This document shows positions 7,309-13,782 of a stretch of 42,191 nucleotides of DNA, one piece after another (within the stretch, counting starts at the first letter, position 1; the number at the start of each line of letters is the position of its first letter). Under the pieces are notes generated by a model. That model was not told the origin of the DNA, searched no databases, and worked only from the letters and a program-made list of their open reading frames with translations. Both the position numbers and the translations under genes were made by a program. The DNA lies in the IMG/VR virus record IMGVR_UViG_3300032288_002341, positions 1-42,191 of that record; one strand, 5' to 3'. This DNA comes from a virus.

Positions 7309-7899
7309 TTATGCAGCCTCTTTAAGTTCGTTAAATTTGAATTTCTTTTGCCGCTTTGGTTCACGATCATCTATTACGTGCTGCCAAAACTCTTTAAGCG
7401 CGTCTTCCATGTTGTGCCAGATTTCCGGCACGTTATAGATGCGCTCGACTACCTGCTGACCATTCGGTGTCCAGCACCAGCAGTCGCACCAAGCGCGCTT
7501 AGTGATTCCCAATTGCCCGATAACCTGCGCTCGGTAGTAAACCGGCCATTCTGCGTAAATATTCTGGCTAAACGGGCATTTCACTTCGATTAGCCCATCC
7601 TCTCCGATGTATCCGTCCGGCGATGCTCCAGACCAATCCTCATACGGCACAAACGGCGCGGGCATTACGATGTTTCCCGTTTCGCACTCGTATGCGTCTA
7701 TGGCAATCGGTTCGTGCTCCGTTCCCCAATCTGTAGCTTCGTTACCCACAAATGCCGCCTCTCGGCCTGTCAGAACGCGCCATAACTGCTGGCGGCTCAT
7801 GTAAGGGTTAAGGCCTAGCGCCGCACCGAAAAGGCTTCCTGTAAGCCTTCCCTTGCGTTCCTGATGCCATGCTTCGCTACGCTGCGGCGCGTTCTGCAT
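7309..7899 (-). CDS. YqaJ/lambda-type exonuclease
   Basis: This 196-residue nuclease has the family pattern [15 protein letters not shown] near the N-terminus and the metal site SPDGYIG...LIEVKCPF (Asp, then E-V-K). It should degrade one strand of duplex ends and hand single strands to the annealing protein encoded just upstream. Its start overlaps the ERF gene by 23 bases. Together with ERF and SSB it forms a two-component homologous recombination module. Confidence 0.93.
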   Translation of the reverse strand: MQNAPQRSEAWHQERKGRLTGSLFGAALGLNPYMSRQQLWRVLTGREAAFVGNEATDWGTEHEPIAIDAYECETGNIVMPAPFVPYEDWSGASPDGYIGEDGLIEVKCPFSQNIYAEWPVYYRAQVIGQLGITKRAWCDCWCWTPNGQQVVERIYNVPEIWHNMEDALKEFWQHVIDDREPKRQKKFKFNELKEAA

Positions 7900-8455
7900 C
7901 TTGAGCCTTGATGATGTTTTGCTTGCACTCGTCTTTTAGGGCTGCGTATGCCAGCTTTGTTTCTTTGTCCAACGGCTCCCAAACGGCTTGCAGGGCTGAT
8001 GCGGTTCCGCAGTCCAAAAGTTTCTTTGCAAGCGGGGTGGTGCGGTCAATGGCGGGCTTCGGTTGCTCTTTCTTCGGCGCAGCCTTTGCCGCAGCGTTTC
8101 CATCGTCATCCTCGGCACCACAGCCAGTAGCCGCAGCAAGCCCATACCGGCGAGCGTAGGTGAGGGCAGAGCCATATCCCTGCGCGTCATGCTTTGAAAC
8201 CGGAACAGCCACGCACCCTGCGCTGAATTGATGGCCTGATTCGTGGACGATGACCGTTTCCACTTTTGCGGCGTTCTCAGCGTCATGGCAAATCTGGATA
8301 AACGCCAATCCGTGCTTTGCGAATACAGGCTTTACCGCACCCATAACGCTATTCAGGTCGGCATATTTGCTCTTGAAAAACGGGTTGTTGCTGTCCTTGC
8401 TCGCCGCTTCCATTTCCGCCTGCGCCTTCGCAAATGCTGTGAATAGTTCTTTCAT
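7877..8455 (-). CDS. erf: ERF-family single-strand annealing protein
   Basis: The 192-residue product shows the ERF pattern: NPFFKSKYADLNSVM at about residues 23-37, GHQFSAG, and GYGSALTYARRYGL (about residues 90-105). ERF proteins anneal complementary single strands and can circularise phage DNA or promote recombination. The C-terminal third is low-complexity and helical (AAAKAAPKKEQPKPA). A fair ribosome site (GAGGAAC) precedes the ATG. Confidence 0.93.
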   Translation of the reverse strand: MKELFTAFAKAQAEMEAASKDSNNPFFKSKYADLNSVMGAVKPVFAKHGLAFIQICHDAENAAKVETVIVHESGHQFSAGCVAVPVSKHDAQGYGSALTYARRYGLAAATGCGAEDDDGNAAAKAAPKKEQPKPAIDRTTPLAKKLLDCGTASALQAVWEPLDKETKLAYAALKDECKQNIIKAQDAERAAA

Positions 8456-8502
8456 AATCTTGTTCCTCTAGAAATTGTTGAAGGCACTGCCAAACATCGC
8501 CG

Positions 8503-8625
8503 TCATCGTCCATGCCGGTAATCCAGATGCGCCTGCACATACGGCTTCGGGTCAAACGTCGGTGCGTAAACGCCGAGTATGTAGGCCACGCCAAGACCGA
8601 TGCACAGGGCTAGGAAGTCATCCAT
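8503..8625 (-). CDS. Small membrane protein (40 residues)
   Basis: The ATG at 8625 overlaps the stop of the upstream gene (TAATG) and opens a 40-residue frame beginning MDDFLALCIGLGVAYILGVY, which is one membrane helix followed by a short polar tail. The frame ends at the TGA at 8503-8505, before the ERF gene. The evidence is coupling and the membrane segment only. No family was recognised. Confidence 0.5.
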   Translation of the reverse strand: MDDFLALCIGLGVAYILGVYAPTFDPKPYVQAHLDYRHGR

Positions 8626-8807
8626 TACGCCGCCTCCGGTTTATTGGTTGAAACGGGGATACCGATCTGATGCCAGTTTCCCTTCGGCTTCCAGCGGGAG
8701 AACAGAACACGACTCCCATCCTGCCAGCACTTCACGCCCTCCCGACGCGCCGCTTCTATGTCCTGAATCGTGACTGTGAAACGCGGTGCGATTCGTTCGA
8801 TTTGCAT
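8625..8807 (-). CDS. Small hypothetical early protein (60 residues)
   Basis: A good ribosome site (GGAGAAG) precedes the ATG at 8807. The protein is basic with several aromatic residues (VLFSRWKPKGNWHQIG) and no membrane segment. It overlaps most of another frame at 8641-8901, and of the two this one has the better ribosome site. No family was recognised. Confidence 0.6.
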   Translation of the reverse strand: MQIERIAPRFTVTIQDIEAARREGVKCWQDGSRVLFSRWKPKGNWHQIGIPVSTNKPEAA

Positions 8808-8901
8808 GATCTTCTCCGTAGAAGTAACCGTAAATAAAACCGATGAAAGCGCCCGAAAGCGCGGACAGAAAAATGATTAGCGAGAGCGCGAGGTCAGTCA
8901 T
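8641..8901 (-). CDS. Possible small membrane protein overlapping the next gene
   Basis: The ATG at 8901 overlaps the end of the upstream gene by eight bases. It encodes one clear membrane segment (LALSLIIFLSALSGAFIGFIYGYFYG, residues about 3-28). After that the frame runs through the 60-residue gene in another frame. Only the membrane part is convincing. The long tail may be read through by chance. Confidence 0.35.
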   Translation of the reverse strand: MTDLALSLIIFLSALSGAFIGFIYGYFYGEDHANRTNRTAFHSHDSGHRSGASGGREVLAGWESCSVLPLEAEGKLASDRYPRFNQ

Positions 8902-9169
8902 GCTTCCACCCGCGCTGACTCTCCGCATATTCCCGAAAGTGGCGCATTAGAATTTGTCCGAGTTCCGCAGCGTCTTGCAGATTGACCGCCTCAAGTATTT
9001 GCTTGGTCGGCTCAAGATCACCCATTGCGTCGTGCAGGTCATCCATGTTCCAGTGAGCAAGCCGGTCGTTGGTCTGCATTTCGCGCATGATTTCGCGTTT
9101 ACCCTCTGCGATTTTTTCGCGAATCATCTGTGCGGCTTCGGCGCGTATTTGGTTTTCTACTGTGTCCAT
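8894..9169 (-). CDS. Helical hypothetical early protein (91 residues)
   Basis: The ATG at 9169 overlaps the stop of the repeat-protein gene (TAATG). The product is almost all helix, with charged repeats (RAEAAQMIREKIAEGKREIMREM) and a second helical region near the C-terminus. It has no membrane or zinc motif. It is probably co-translated with the repeat protein. No family was recognised. Confidence 0.65.
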   Translation of the reverse strand: MDTVENQIRAEAAQMIREKIAEGKREIMREMQTNDRLAHWNMDDLHDAMGDLEPTKQILEAVNLQDAAELGQILMRHFREYAESQRGWKHD

Positions 9170-10059
9170 TATTTGACCTCCGCAAGTTTCCCGTTTTCCA
9201 CGTAATACCAAACATCGGCTTTAATTCCATTTTCGCCAACATAGCCAACAGCGATGCGGTAGCGTTTTTCTTCATTGTTCCACCATGCCAGCGCGATTGC
9301 GCCATCTTCCCCGGCTTTTGCTGTGCATTTTGTATTAGCGGCCATTGCAATTGATTTTTTTCCAGACGCGGCGAGGTTGCTGGAGCCACCAGACGCGGCG
9401 AGGTTGCTAAAGTCACCAGACGCGGCGAGTTTGCTGGAGTAACCAGACGCGGCGAGGTTGCTGGATTCACCAGACGCGGCGAGGTTGCTAAAGTCACCAG
9501 ACGCGGCGAGGTTGCTAAAGTCACCAGACGCGGCGAGTTTGCTGTAGTAACCAGACGCGGCGAGGTTGCTGGAGCCACCAGACGCGGCGAGGTTGCTAAA
9601 GTCACCAGACGCGGCGAGTTTGCTGTAGTAACCAGACGCGGCGAGGTTGCTGGAGCCACCAGACGCGGCGAGGTTGCTGTAGTAACCAGACGCGGCCATT
9701 ACCGCATCGTCTTTTTTAGTTTTCTTGCCTTTTCCGGCTTGCTTAAACGTCCATTCGATCTGCGCCGAAATTAACGCGGGAATGGTCAGGGCGGCTTTAA
9801 TGGTGATGGACTTCGCGCAGCGTTTCGTATCGCCTTCTTTTTTCGACTTGGCAACGTCATCCGCTTCGACAAGCGCGAATTTATTGTTGCCGCCGATGTC
9901 ATAATAATTCCAGACATCAAGCGGAGCTTCGCAGAAATGAAACCCGCTGCCGCACAAAACCGCATCGCCGTCATGCACATAAGTTTTGCCGACTTCATAC
10001 TGAAAGTCGCGGCATTTCCAGTTTTTGTCGAATCCTTTGTAGCCAATTATTTTGGTCAC
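9169..10059 (-). CDS. DUF7666-like protein with twelve 9-residue repeats
   Basis: This 296-residue protein is the first gene of the leftward operon. The N-terminal domain (IIGYKGFDKNWKCRDFQYEVGK, then GFHFCEAPLDVWNYY) matches a domain I recall as DUF7666. From about residue 121 it has twelve units AASG-x-x-S-(N/K)-L, then one decayed unit, then a C-terminal domain (IALAWWNNEEKRYRIAVGYVGENG). The regular spacing suggests a beta-solenoid or stacked-turn fold, as in trimeric adhesin heads. The start is a GTG with AGGGGAG ahead of it. The function is unknown. Confidence 0.75.
   Translation of the reverse strand: MTKIIGYKGFDKNWKCRDFQYEVGKTYVHDGDAVLCGSGFHFCEAPLDVWNYYDIGGNNKFALVEADDVAKSKKEGDTKRCAKSITIKAALTIPALISAQIEWTFKQAGKGKKTKKDDAVMAASGYYSNLAASGGSSNLAASGYYSKLAASGDFSNLAASGGSSNLAASGYYSKLAASGDFSNLAASGDFSNLAASGESSNLAASGYSSKLAASGDFSNLAASGGSSNLAASGKKSIAMAANTKCTAKAGEDGAIALAWWNNEEKRYRIAVGYVGENGIKADVWYYVENGKLAEVK
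9363..9694. repeat. 27-bp tandem repeat array inside the DUF7666-like gene
   Basis: About twelve units of 27 bases are strung together, each holding the core CCAGACGCGGCGAG. The 3-prime part of each unit varies (GGTTGCTGGAG, GGTTGCTAAAGT, TTTGCTGTAGTA), giving the protein variants GSSNL, YYSKL, DFSNL, ESSNL and YSSKL. The order GSSNL-YYSKL-DFSNL occurs twice in a row, so an 81-bp block was probably duplicated. Near-identity between units suggests recent expansion and likely copy-number change. Confidence 0.9.
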
Positions 10060-10105
10060 TGTCGCTCCCCTCGTTAGTTAGTGAATTGCTACACCGTGAA
10101 CGAAT

Positions 10106-10133
10106 AATATAGGAATCCCTAAACACGTGTCAA
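10106..10133 (-). promoter_or_regulatory. Leftward early promoter (PL-like)
   Basis: Read on the minus strand, TTGACA (10133-10128) is followed 16 bases later by TATATT (10111-10106), which extends into TATTAT. The -35 box is a perfect consensus. Transcription would start near base 10099, about 40 bases before the GTG of the repeat protein, and drive the whole leftward operon. Operator-like dyads overlap the spacer and the upstream edge. Confidence 0.75.
10108..10123. promoter_or_regulatory. Operator-like dyad in the leftward promoter spacer
   Basis: The sequence TATAGGAATCCCTAAA contains the dyad TAGG-N4-CCTA. It lies between the -35 and -10 boxes of the leftward promoter. The same dyad form recurs at 10132, at 10678 and, imperfectly, at 10644, so this is probably a site for the phage repressor or the Cro-like protein. 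Confidence 0.65.
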
Positions 10134-10147
10134 TAGGGTTGCCTAAA
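10132..10147. promoter_or_regulatory. Operator-like dyad upstream of the leftward promoter
   Basis: AATAGGGTTGCCTAAA has the dyad TAGG-N4-CCTA. Its core AGGGTTGCCTA is identical to that of the site in the rightward promoter at 10678-10693. It abuts the -35 box of the leftward promoter. Confidence 0.65.
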
Positions 10148-10245
10148 TATTTTTATATGGGCATCGGCCAGGGGGGGTCTGCGGGGGTTGTTACGCCGAG
10201 GTGTGGGTAGTGCTTGGTTTGGCTAGGTAGCAGCCCGAACGGGCG

Positions 10246-10620
10246 CTATTTGACGGTTGCCGGGTAGGGCTTTGCCTTGTTGGACTTAGCTGGTTTTTGC
10301 TGATCTAGCAGGGAACGGCCTGCGGCGAGCCACGCGCCCTTATAAGCCTCGTTAAGCTCGCGGAAGATGGCTATGGCCTCGGACTCGTCTGGCGTCGTTT
10401 CTACGGGCAATACGGGGCTTCCGTGGCCTGTTTGTAGCCAGTTTGGGGAGGTTTCTAGCGCTTTGGCGATTTTTAGGAGGGTATCGCCTGCCGGCTGCTT
10501 GGTATGTCCGTGTTCAATTTCGGACAGGGAGGCCTGTTTAATACCAATGCGCCCAGCCAGTTCGCCCTGTTTCAGGCCTTTGGCTAGTCGTGCCGCCCGA
10601 ACCCTTGCGCCGATTGTCAT
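10246..10620 (-). CDS. CI-like repressor lacking a peptidase domain
   Basis: The 124-residue protein has an N-terminal XRE-type HTH (LKQGELAGRIGIKQASLSEIEHGH, about residues 16-39), followed by a helical region and a basic tail (KPAKSNKAKPYP). It should bind the dyads on either side of its gene and hold the lytic promoters off. It has no LexA/S24-type peptidase domain, so RecA-driven self-cleavage is not expected and induction must work another way. It is divergent from the Cro-like gene. A GC hairpin without a T run follows the stop. Confidence 0.8.
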   Translation of the reverse strand: MTIGARVRAARLAKGLKQGELAGRIGIKQASLSEIEHGHTKQPAGDTLLKIAKALETSPNWLQTGHGSPVLPVETTPDESEAIAIFRELNEAYKGAWLAAGRSLLDQQKPAKSNKAKPYPATVK

Positions 10621-10643
10621 GTTGGGATTGTAGTTTCTAGGGG

Positions 10644-10659
10644 TTTAGGGATACCGGAA
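10644..10659. promoter_or_regulatory. Imperfect operator-like dyad between repressor and Cro-like genes
   Basis: TTTAGGGATACCGGAA resembles the other sites but has CCGG in place of CCTA in its right half. It lies upstream of the -35 box of the rightward promoter, mirroring the second site at the leftward promoter. Confidence 0.45.
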
Positions 10660-10667
10660 AAAAGTGC

Positions 10668-10697
10668 TTGCATGAAATTTAGGGTTGCCTATATACT
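10668..10697 (+). promoter_or_regulatory. Rightward early promoter (PR-like)
   Basis: TTGCAT (10668-10673) is followed 16 bases later by TATATA (10690-10695), or 18 bases later by TATACT (10692-10697). The predicted start of transcription is close to base 10702, only a few bases before the ATG of the Cro-like gene at 10705. That transcript would have almost no leader. An operator-like dyad occupies the spacer, as in the leftward promoter. Confidence 0.65.
10678..10693. promoter_or_regulatory. Operator-like dyad in the rightward promoter spacer
   Basis: TTTAGGGTTGCCTATA has the dyad TAGG-N4-CCTA and shares eleven bases with the site at 10132-10147. Binding here would block RNA polymerase at the rightward promoter. 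Confidence 0.65.
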
Positions 10698-10704
10698 GCT
10701 AAGC

Positions 10705-10905
10705 ATGAAGACACAAAACGCAATTAAATTTTTCGGTGGCAAGCCCCAGTTGGCGAAGGCTTTGGGGGTGCAGCTTTCTTCTCTTTACGACTGGAAGGAT
10801 GTTGTGCCTTTTGCTCGACAGCAGCAGATCGAGGAAATAACAGGGGGCAAGTTAAAAGCGATGACATGGGCTGAGTTTCTTGCGTCCAAGAAGGTTGCTG
10901 CGTGA
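10705..10905 (+). CDS. Cro-like HTH protein (YdaS/Cro type)
   Basis: From the ATG at 10705 the product has 66 residues. It opens MKTQNAIKFFGGKPQLAKALGV followed by SLYDWKDVVP, the pattern of YdaS/Cro-type phage regulators. It is divergent from the CI-like gene across the operator region and should turn off the repressor and early promoters. No ribosome site fits between the promoter and the ATG, so the message may be leaderless. A start at 10672 would lie inside the promoter and is rejected. Confidence 0.75.
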   Translation: MKTQNAIKFFGGKPQLAKALGVQLSSLYDWKDVVPFARQQQIEEITGGKLKAMTWAEFLASKKVAA

Positions 10906-10930
10906 CAACTATAGTTTCCATTGTTGGCAA

Positions 10931-11167
10931 CTACGGTTTACGCGATGCCCACCGCGCAGGTATTACGTCGCCGTCTCCGGCCACCAGCCAGCGCATCCGC
11001 ACTCTGGTTACTTCCGCGACCCTGCATAGATGCTCTCCGCTTAAATCGGCGGTTTCCATCTTCTGCCACTTCAGTGCGGTCTGTCTTGAAACTTTGCAAT
11101 GCCTTGCTAAATCGCTGGTCTTGATGCCGGAAAAGATCATAGCGACCCGAAGCCGCTTTCCGAACAT
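10931..11167 (-). CDS. Second HTH regulator, antisense between early-right genes
   Basis: The 78-residue protein reads MFGKRLRVAMIFSGIKTSDLARHCKVSRQTALKWQKME in outline, a clear XRE-type HTH (about residues 16-38), followed by a short dimerisation-like helix region. It is on the minus strand between the Cro-like gene and the next plus-strand regulator. It would be transcribed against the rightward operon. It is either a second repressor or a regulator of the 11264 gene. A plus-strand frame over the same bases (10902-11252) has poor, Cys/Ser-rich composition and is probably not a gene. Confidence 0.65.
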   Translation of the reverse strand: MFGKRLRVAMIFSGIKTSDLARHCKVSRQTALKWQKMETADLSGEHLCRVAEVTRVRMRWLVAGDGDVIPARWASRKP

Positions 11168-11209
11168 TGCAAGATTTTCTCATAGCTGCTTTTCCGGTTG
11201 TTGTGGAAT

Positions 11210-11238
11210 TTGTTTAGCAATCTTAAGCGCAATATTTT
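11210..11238 (+). promoter_or_regulatory. Possible promoter for the 11264 regulator
   Basis: TTGTTT at 11210-11215 is followed by a 17-base spacer and TATTTT at 11233-11238. The spacer holds a CTTAAG palindrome. A strong ribosome site (AGGAGG) and the ATG at 11264 follow. It is divergent from the second HTH gene. Confidence 0.4.
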
Positions 11239-11263
11239 TTTTTGCTAGCTAGGAGGCGCAACC

Positions 11264-11602
11264 ATGAGCAACCAGCAGCAACTGCGTTACCTCACCGAGA
11301 TACCGAAACCGCGTGAAGTGGACATGGAAACCGTCAAGCGTTGCGAGTCGCGGCATCAGGCAATGGCGATGTGCTTCAACCTCTCAGGCCACACTTTGGA
11401 GACGGTTGCGGACGCTTTAAACGTCAATAGAGGCACGATGAGCAAGGTGGTAAGGGGTAAGGCGCCGTTACCGCTGCGCGTGTCTCTAATCGACTATATG
11501 CGCGCCTGCGGCAATCTTCTTCCGCTGCAATGGCTGGCGTGGAAATCGGGCTATCAGTTGGTTGATCGGGCGATTCTGGAATCGCTGCGGGAGGCCGCTT
11601 GA
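11264..11602 (+). CDS. HTH regulatory protein of the early-right operon (CII position)
   Basis: The 112-residue protein starts after a strong ribosome site (AGGAGG, eight bases upstream). It contains an HTH-like segment (TLETVADALNVNRGTMSKVVRGKAPLP, about residues 45-71) and a helical C-terminal half (DYMRACGNLLPLQWLAWKSGYQL). Similar proteins occupy the CII slot in many temperate phages, but it is not recognisably CII. It probably controls early transcription or replication. Confidence 0.65.
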   Translation: MSNQQQLRYLTEIPKPREVDMETVKRCESRHQAMAMCFNLSGHTLETVADALNVNRGTMSKVVRGKAPLPLRVSLIDYMRACGNLLPLQWLAWKSGYQLVDRAILESLREAA

Positions 11603-11775
11603 GGCTGAACGATTTACCTGTCCGCAAGGTGCAGCCTAACGGCGCCCCTAAACGCGCTCGGCGGTATGGAAGTTACGAGCAGGAGAAACGGCTATGGGTT
11701 GCACGGCACCCGGACGCCACACCAGAACAATATCAGGCGCAAATGATGCGCTTGGCTAGGAAATGCGGGGTTTAA
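11599..11775 (+). CDS. Conserved small phage protein (58 residues)
   Basis: A TTG that overlaps the previous stop (TTGA) opens a 58-residue frame. It contains SYEQEKRLWVARHPDATPEQYQ and ends RLARKCGV. This EKRxWxxxHPxATPxEY pattern is one I recall from small proteins near phage replication genes. It is basic and likely binds nucleic acid or a replication protein, though that is inference. The next gene starts at the following base. Confidence 0.65.
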   Translation: MRLNDLPVRKVQPNGAPKRARRYGSYEQEKRLWVARHPDATPEQYQAQMMRLARKCGV

Positions 11776-12189
11776 GTGTCGAATCTATCGCAATCAGAAA
11801 TTCAATTTCTCGTAAATCTACAAGATGCAGGTATTGAGGTTCCGACCATTCACGGAACGCGCAGCGTTATTGCCGCCTACGACAACGTGCGCGGAACGAA
11901 TTTAGAGAAAGTTCTTGCGTCTCTGGTTTGTTCATTTGCTGGTGGAAAATCTTTTTATTCGACTGGATGCTGGAAGCGTGCGCGTTATTTCGCCATTGCA
12001 CAGCATGGCAACAAATGCCAGTGCTGCGGAGCATCCCCGGCCACTGGCGCAGTTCTTCATGTCGATCACATAAAGCCGAAGTCAAAGTTTCCAGAGTTGG
12101 CTTTGTCCATAGATAACCTTCAAGTGCTTTGCGCTGATTGCAACATCGGGAAAAGCAATCTTGATGAAACTGACTGGAGGGGAGTGTGA
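11776..12189 (+). CDS. HNH endonuclease
   Basis: The 137-residue protein has a zinc-binding HNH domain: CQCCGA, then LHVDHIKPKSKFPELALSIDNLQVLCADCNIGKSN. The two Cys pairs hold a structural zinc, and the His of the DH pair is catalytic. The start is GTG. It lies within the replication region and overlaps the next gene by four bases. It may be a homing endonuclease or a phage nuclease with a packaging or recombination role. Position suggests the former. Confidence 0.85.
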   Translation: MSNLSQSEIQFLVNLQDAGIEVPTIHGTRSVIAAYDNVRGTNLEKVLASLVCSFAGGKSFYSTGCWKRARYFAIAQHGNKCQCCGASPATGAVLHVDHIKPKSKFPELALSIDNLQVLCADCNIGKSNLDETDWRGV

Positions 12190-12773
12190 GCGTCCGCGTT
12201 AAGAATTGGGCGAAGTTCCAGCATTTCAAAGACCGGAAACCGCCTTGGATAAAGTTGTATCGGGAAATTTTGGATGACCCCGACTGGTTTGCGCTTGATG
12301 CTGAGTCATCAAAAGCACTCGTTATGTTTTGGCTTTTGGCGTCTGAATCAGACGGATATCTTCCCGATATCAAGAAGATATCGTTCAGATTGCGAATTTC
12401 TGAGCAAAAAGTTAAGTCGTTGATTTCTAATCTGTCTCACTGGCTGGAACAAGATGATATCGAAGTGATATCAGAAGGGCATCAAGTTGATGCACCAGAG
12501 ACAGAGACAGAGACAGAGACAGAGGCGCGGAAAAAACCCGCGCTGCCTGATTGGTTGCCGCTTGAATCTTGGAACGGTTGGATTGCATCACGCAAGAAAA
12601 AACCAACTGCCCGCGCATTGAATCTCGCCATTGCAAAACTTGAATCTTTTAGGGCGAAGGGGATAGACCCTGCCGCCGTTTTAGACGCTTCAACCCTTGG
12701 CGGTTGGACTGGTCTTTACGAACCTAAGGATGCGCCTAAACCTGCCCGCTTGGGCGGTTTGTCGCTTTACTAG
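12186..12773 (+). CDS. Replication protein, helicase-loader-like
   Basis: This 195-residue product has an N-terminal winged-helix region (KPPWIKLYREILDDPDWFALDAESSKALVMFWLLASESDGYLPDI... in outline) like phage O-type or DnaT-type proteins. A Glu-Thr repeat linker lies at about residues 105-113, and a C-terminal domain follows with LPDWLPLESWNGWI and ending GWTGLYEPK. The C-terminal block is typical of primosomal proteins that contact DnaB. The start is GTG, overlapping the HNH stop. The helicase gene follows after three bases. Confidence 0.7.
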   Translation: MSVRVKNWAKFQHFKDRKPPWIKLYREILDDPDWFALDAESSKALVMFWLLASESDGYLPDIKKISFRLRISEQKVKSLISNLSHWLEQDDIEVISEGHQVDAPETETETETEARKKPALPDWLPLESWNGWIASRKKKPTARALNLAIAKLESFRAKGIDPAAVLDASTLGGWTGLYEPKDAPKPARLGGLSLY

Positions 12774-12775
12774 CC

Positions 12776-13651
12776 ATGGACTTTATCCCGCTGGACAAGC
12801 TGTGCGAGGACGTAACGAACCTCTACGAAACGGGTTTACCGCCGGGGTCATCTACCGGCTGGCCTCTGGTGGACAAGCACTACACCGTGGCGATGAACCA
12901 ATGGACGCTCGTAACCGGAATCCCGCACTCAGGGAAGTCGGAATGGCTCGATGCGCTAATGGTGAATTTGTGCAATCAGGAACGGTGGCGATTCGTGATC
13001 TTCTCGCCTGAGAATCACCCGCTTTCGATGCACGCCGCGAAGATTCTGGAAAAGAAAGTTGGCAAGCCTTTTTCTGCTGGCCCGACCGAAAGAATGACGC
13101 CGCAAGAACGCGACGAGGGCATGAAGTGGATGCGTAAACACTTCAGTTTCATGTATTCGGACGCGCCAGATTTGCAGTCAATCCTAGCCGCCGCTTCACC
13201 TGTTGCGAGCATGGGAACGAACCACAAGCTAGGCGTTGTTGTAGACCCTTGGAACACGCTTGAGCATCGGCACCCGAAGGACATGACGCTAACGCAATAC
13301 GTCAGCGAACAGTTGTCGTGGATTATCAATTTTACGCGCACCCACTACGCGCATTTCTGGCTCGTTGCACACCCGAAGAAGCCGCACCCTGACCGAATGG
13401 GAAAAGCGCCTTCGCCGTACGAAATCGCAGACTCCGCGCATTTTTACAACAAGGGAGACAACATCATCTGCGTTCATCGTGACCAGCTTGAGGACTCCCG
13501 CGAGGTTGAGATTCACTTGCAGAAAATTCGCTTTAAAAACGTCGGGCATATCGGAATGGTGAAGCTGCGTTATGACCGCGTGACTGGCCGGTATTTTGAG
13601 CCGAAGGTCGATCACGCCATCGCTAATTTTTATAAACGGGATGCTGCATGA
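12776..13651 (+). CDS. DnaB-like replicative helicase / RecA-fold ATPase
   Basis: The 291-residue protein has Walker A GIPHSGKSE at about residues 48-56, a hydrophobic strand with Walker B-type Asp (LGVVVDPWN, about 150-158), and a WLVAHPKKP sensor region (about 195-203). This is the RecA-like core of DnaB/Twinkle C-terminal domains without an N-terminal primase or DnaG-binding domain. It probably unwinds DNA at the replication fork, loaded by the upstream gene product. It overlaps the next small gene by four bases. Confidence 0.85.
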   Translation: MDFIPLDKLCEDVTNLYETGLPPGSSTGWPLVDKHYTVAMNQWTLVTGIPHSGKSEWLDALMVNLCNQERWRFVIFSPENHPLSMHAAKILEKKVGKPFSAGPTERMTPQERDEGMKWMRKHFSFMYSDAPDLQSILAAASPVASMGTNHKLGVVVDPWNTLEHRHPKDMTLTQYVSEQLSWIINFTRTHYAHFWLVAHPKKPHPDRMGKAPSPYEIADSAHFYNKGDNIICVHRDQLEDSREVEIHLQKIRFKNVGHIGMVKLRYDRVTGRYFEPKVDHAIANFYKRDAA

Positions 13652-13782
13652 AAATTTCCGTAATGAATGGATGGAAGGCTGCGCCGCATCAATGGCGGCG
13701 TTATTGGATGTTTGGCTGGCAAAAAAATTCTGGATGGTTTGAGTTTTCGGCCTTTGGTTTTGTTTTCTTTTTTTACAGATGA
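13648..13782 (+). CDS. Small aromatic protein (44 residues)
   Basis: An ATG overlapping the helicase TGA opens a 44-residue frame that ends overlapping the next ATG. It is rich in Trp and Phe (NGWKAAPHQWRRYWMFGWQ, FGFVFFFYR). Coupling on both sides suggests it is expressed. No family was recognised. Confidence 0.45.
   Translation: MKISVMNGWKAAPHQWRRYWMFGWQKNSGWFEFSAFGFVFFFYR

Noticed and set aside
8349-8594. An 81-residue minus-strand frame overlapping the start of the ERF gene
   Set aside because: Most of it lies inside the ERF coding region in another frame. The 40-residue membrane frame at 8503-8625 fits the gene overlaps better.
9099-9659. A 186-residue minus-strand frame made of NSPRLVTLATSPRLV-type repeats
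   Set aside because: It is the shifted frame of the 27-bp repeats in the DUF7666-like gene. Any frame stays open through repeats whose length is a multiple of three. It has no domain and no good start.
10231-10250. Terminator after the CI-like gene
   Set aside because: A GCCCG/CGGGC hairpin is present but no T run follows on the minus strand.
10902-11252. A 116-residue plus-strand frame between the Cro-like gene and the 11264 gene
   Set aside because: It is rich in Ser, Cys and Phe with no motif, while the opposite strand encodes a clear HTH protein over the same bases.
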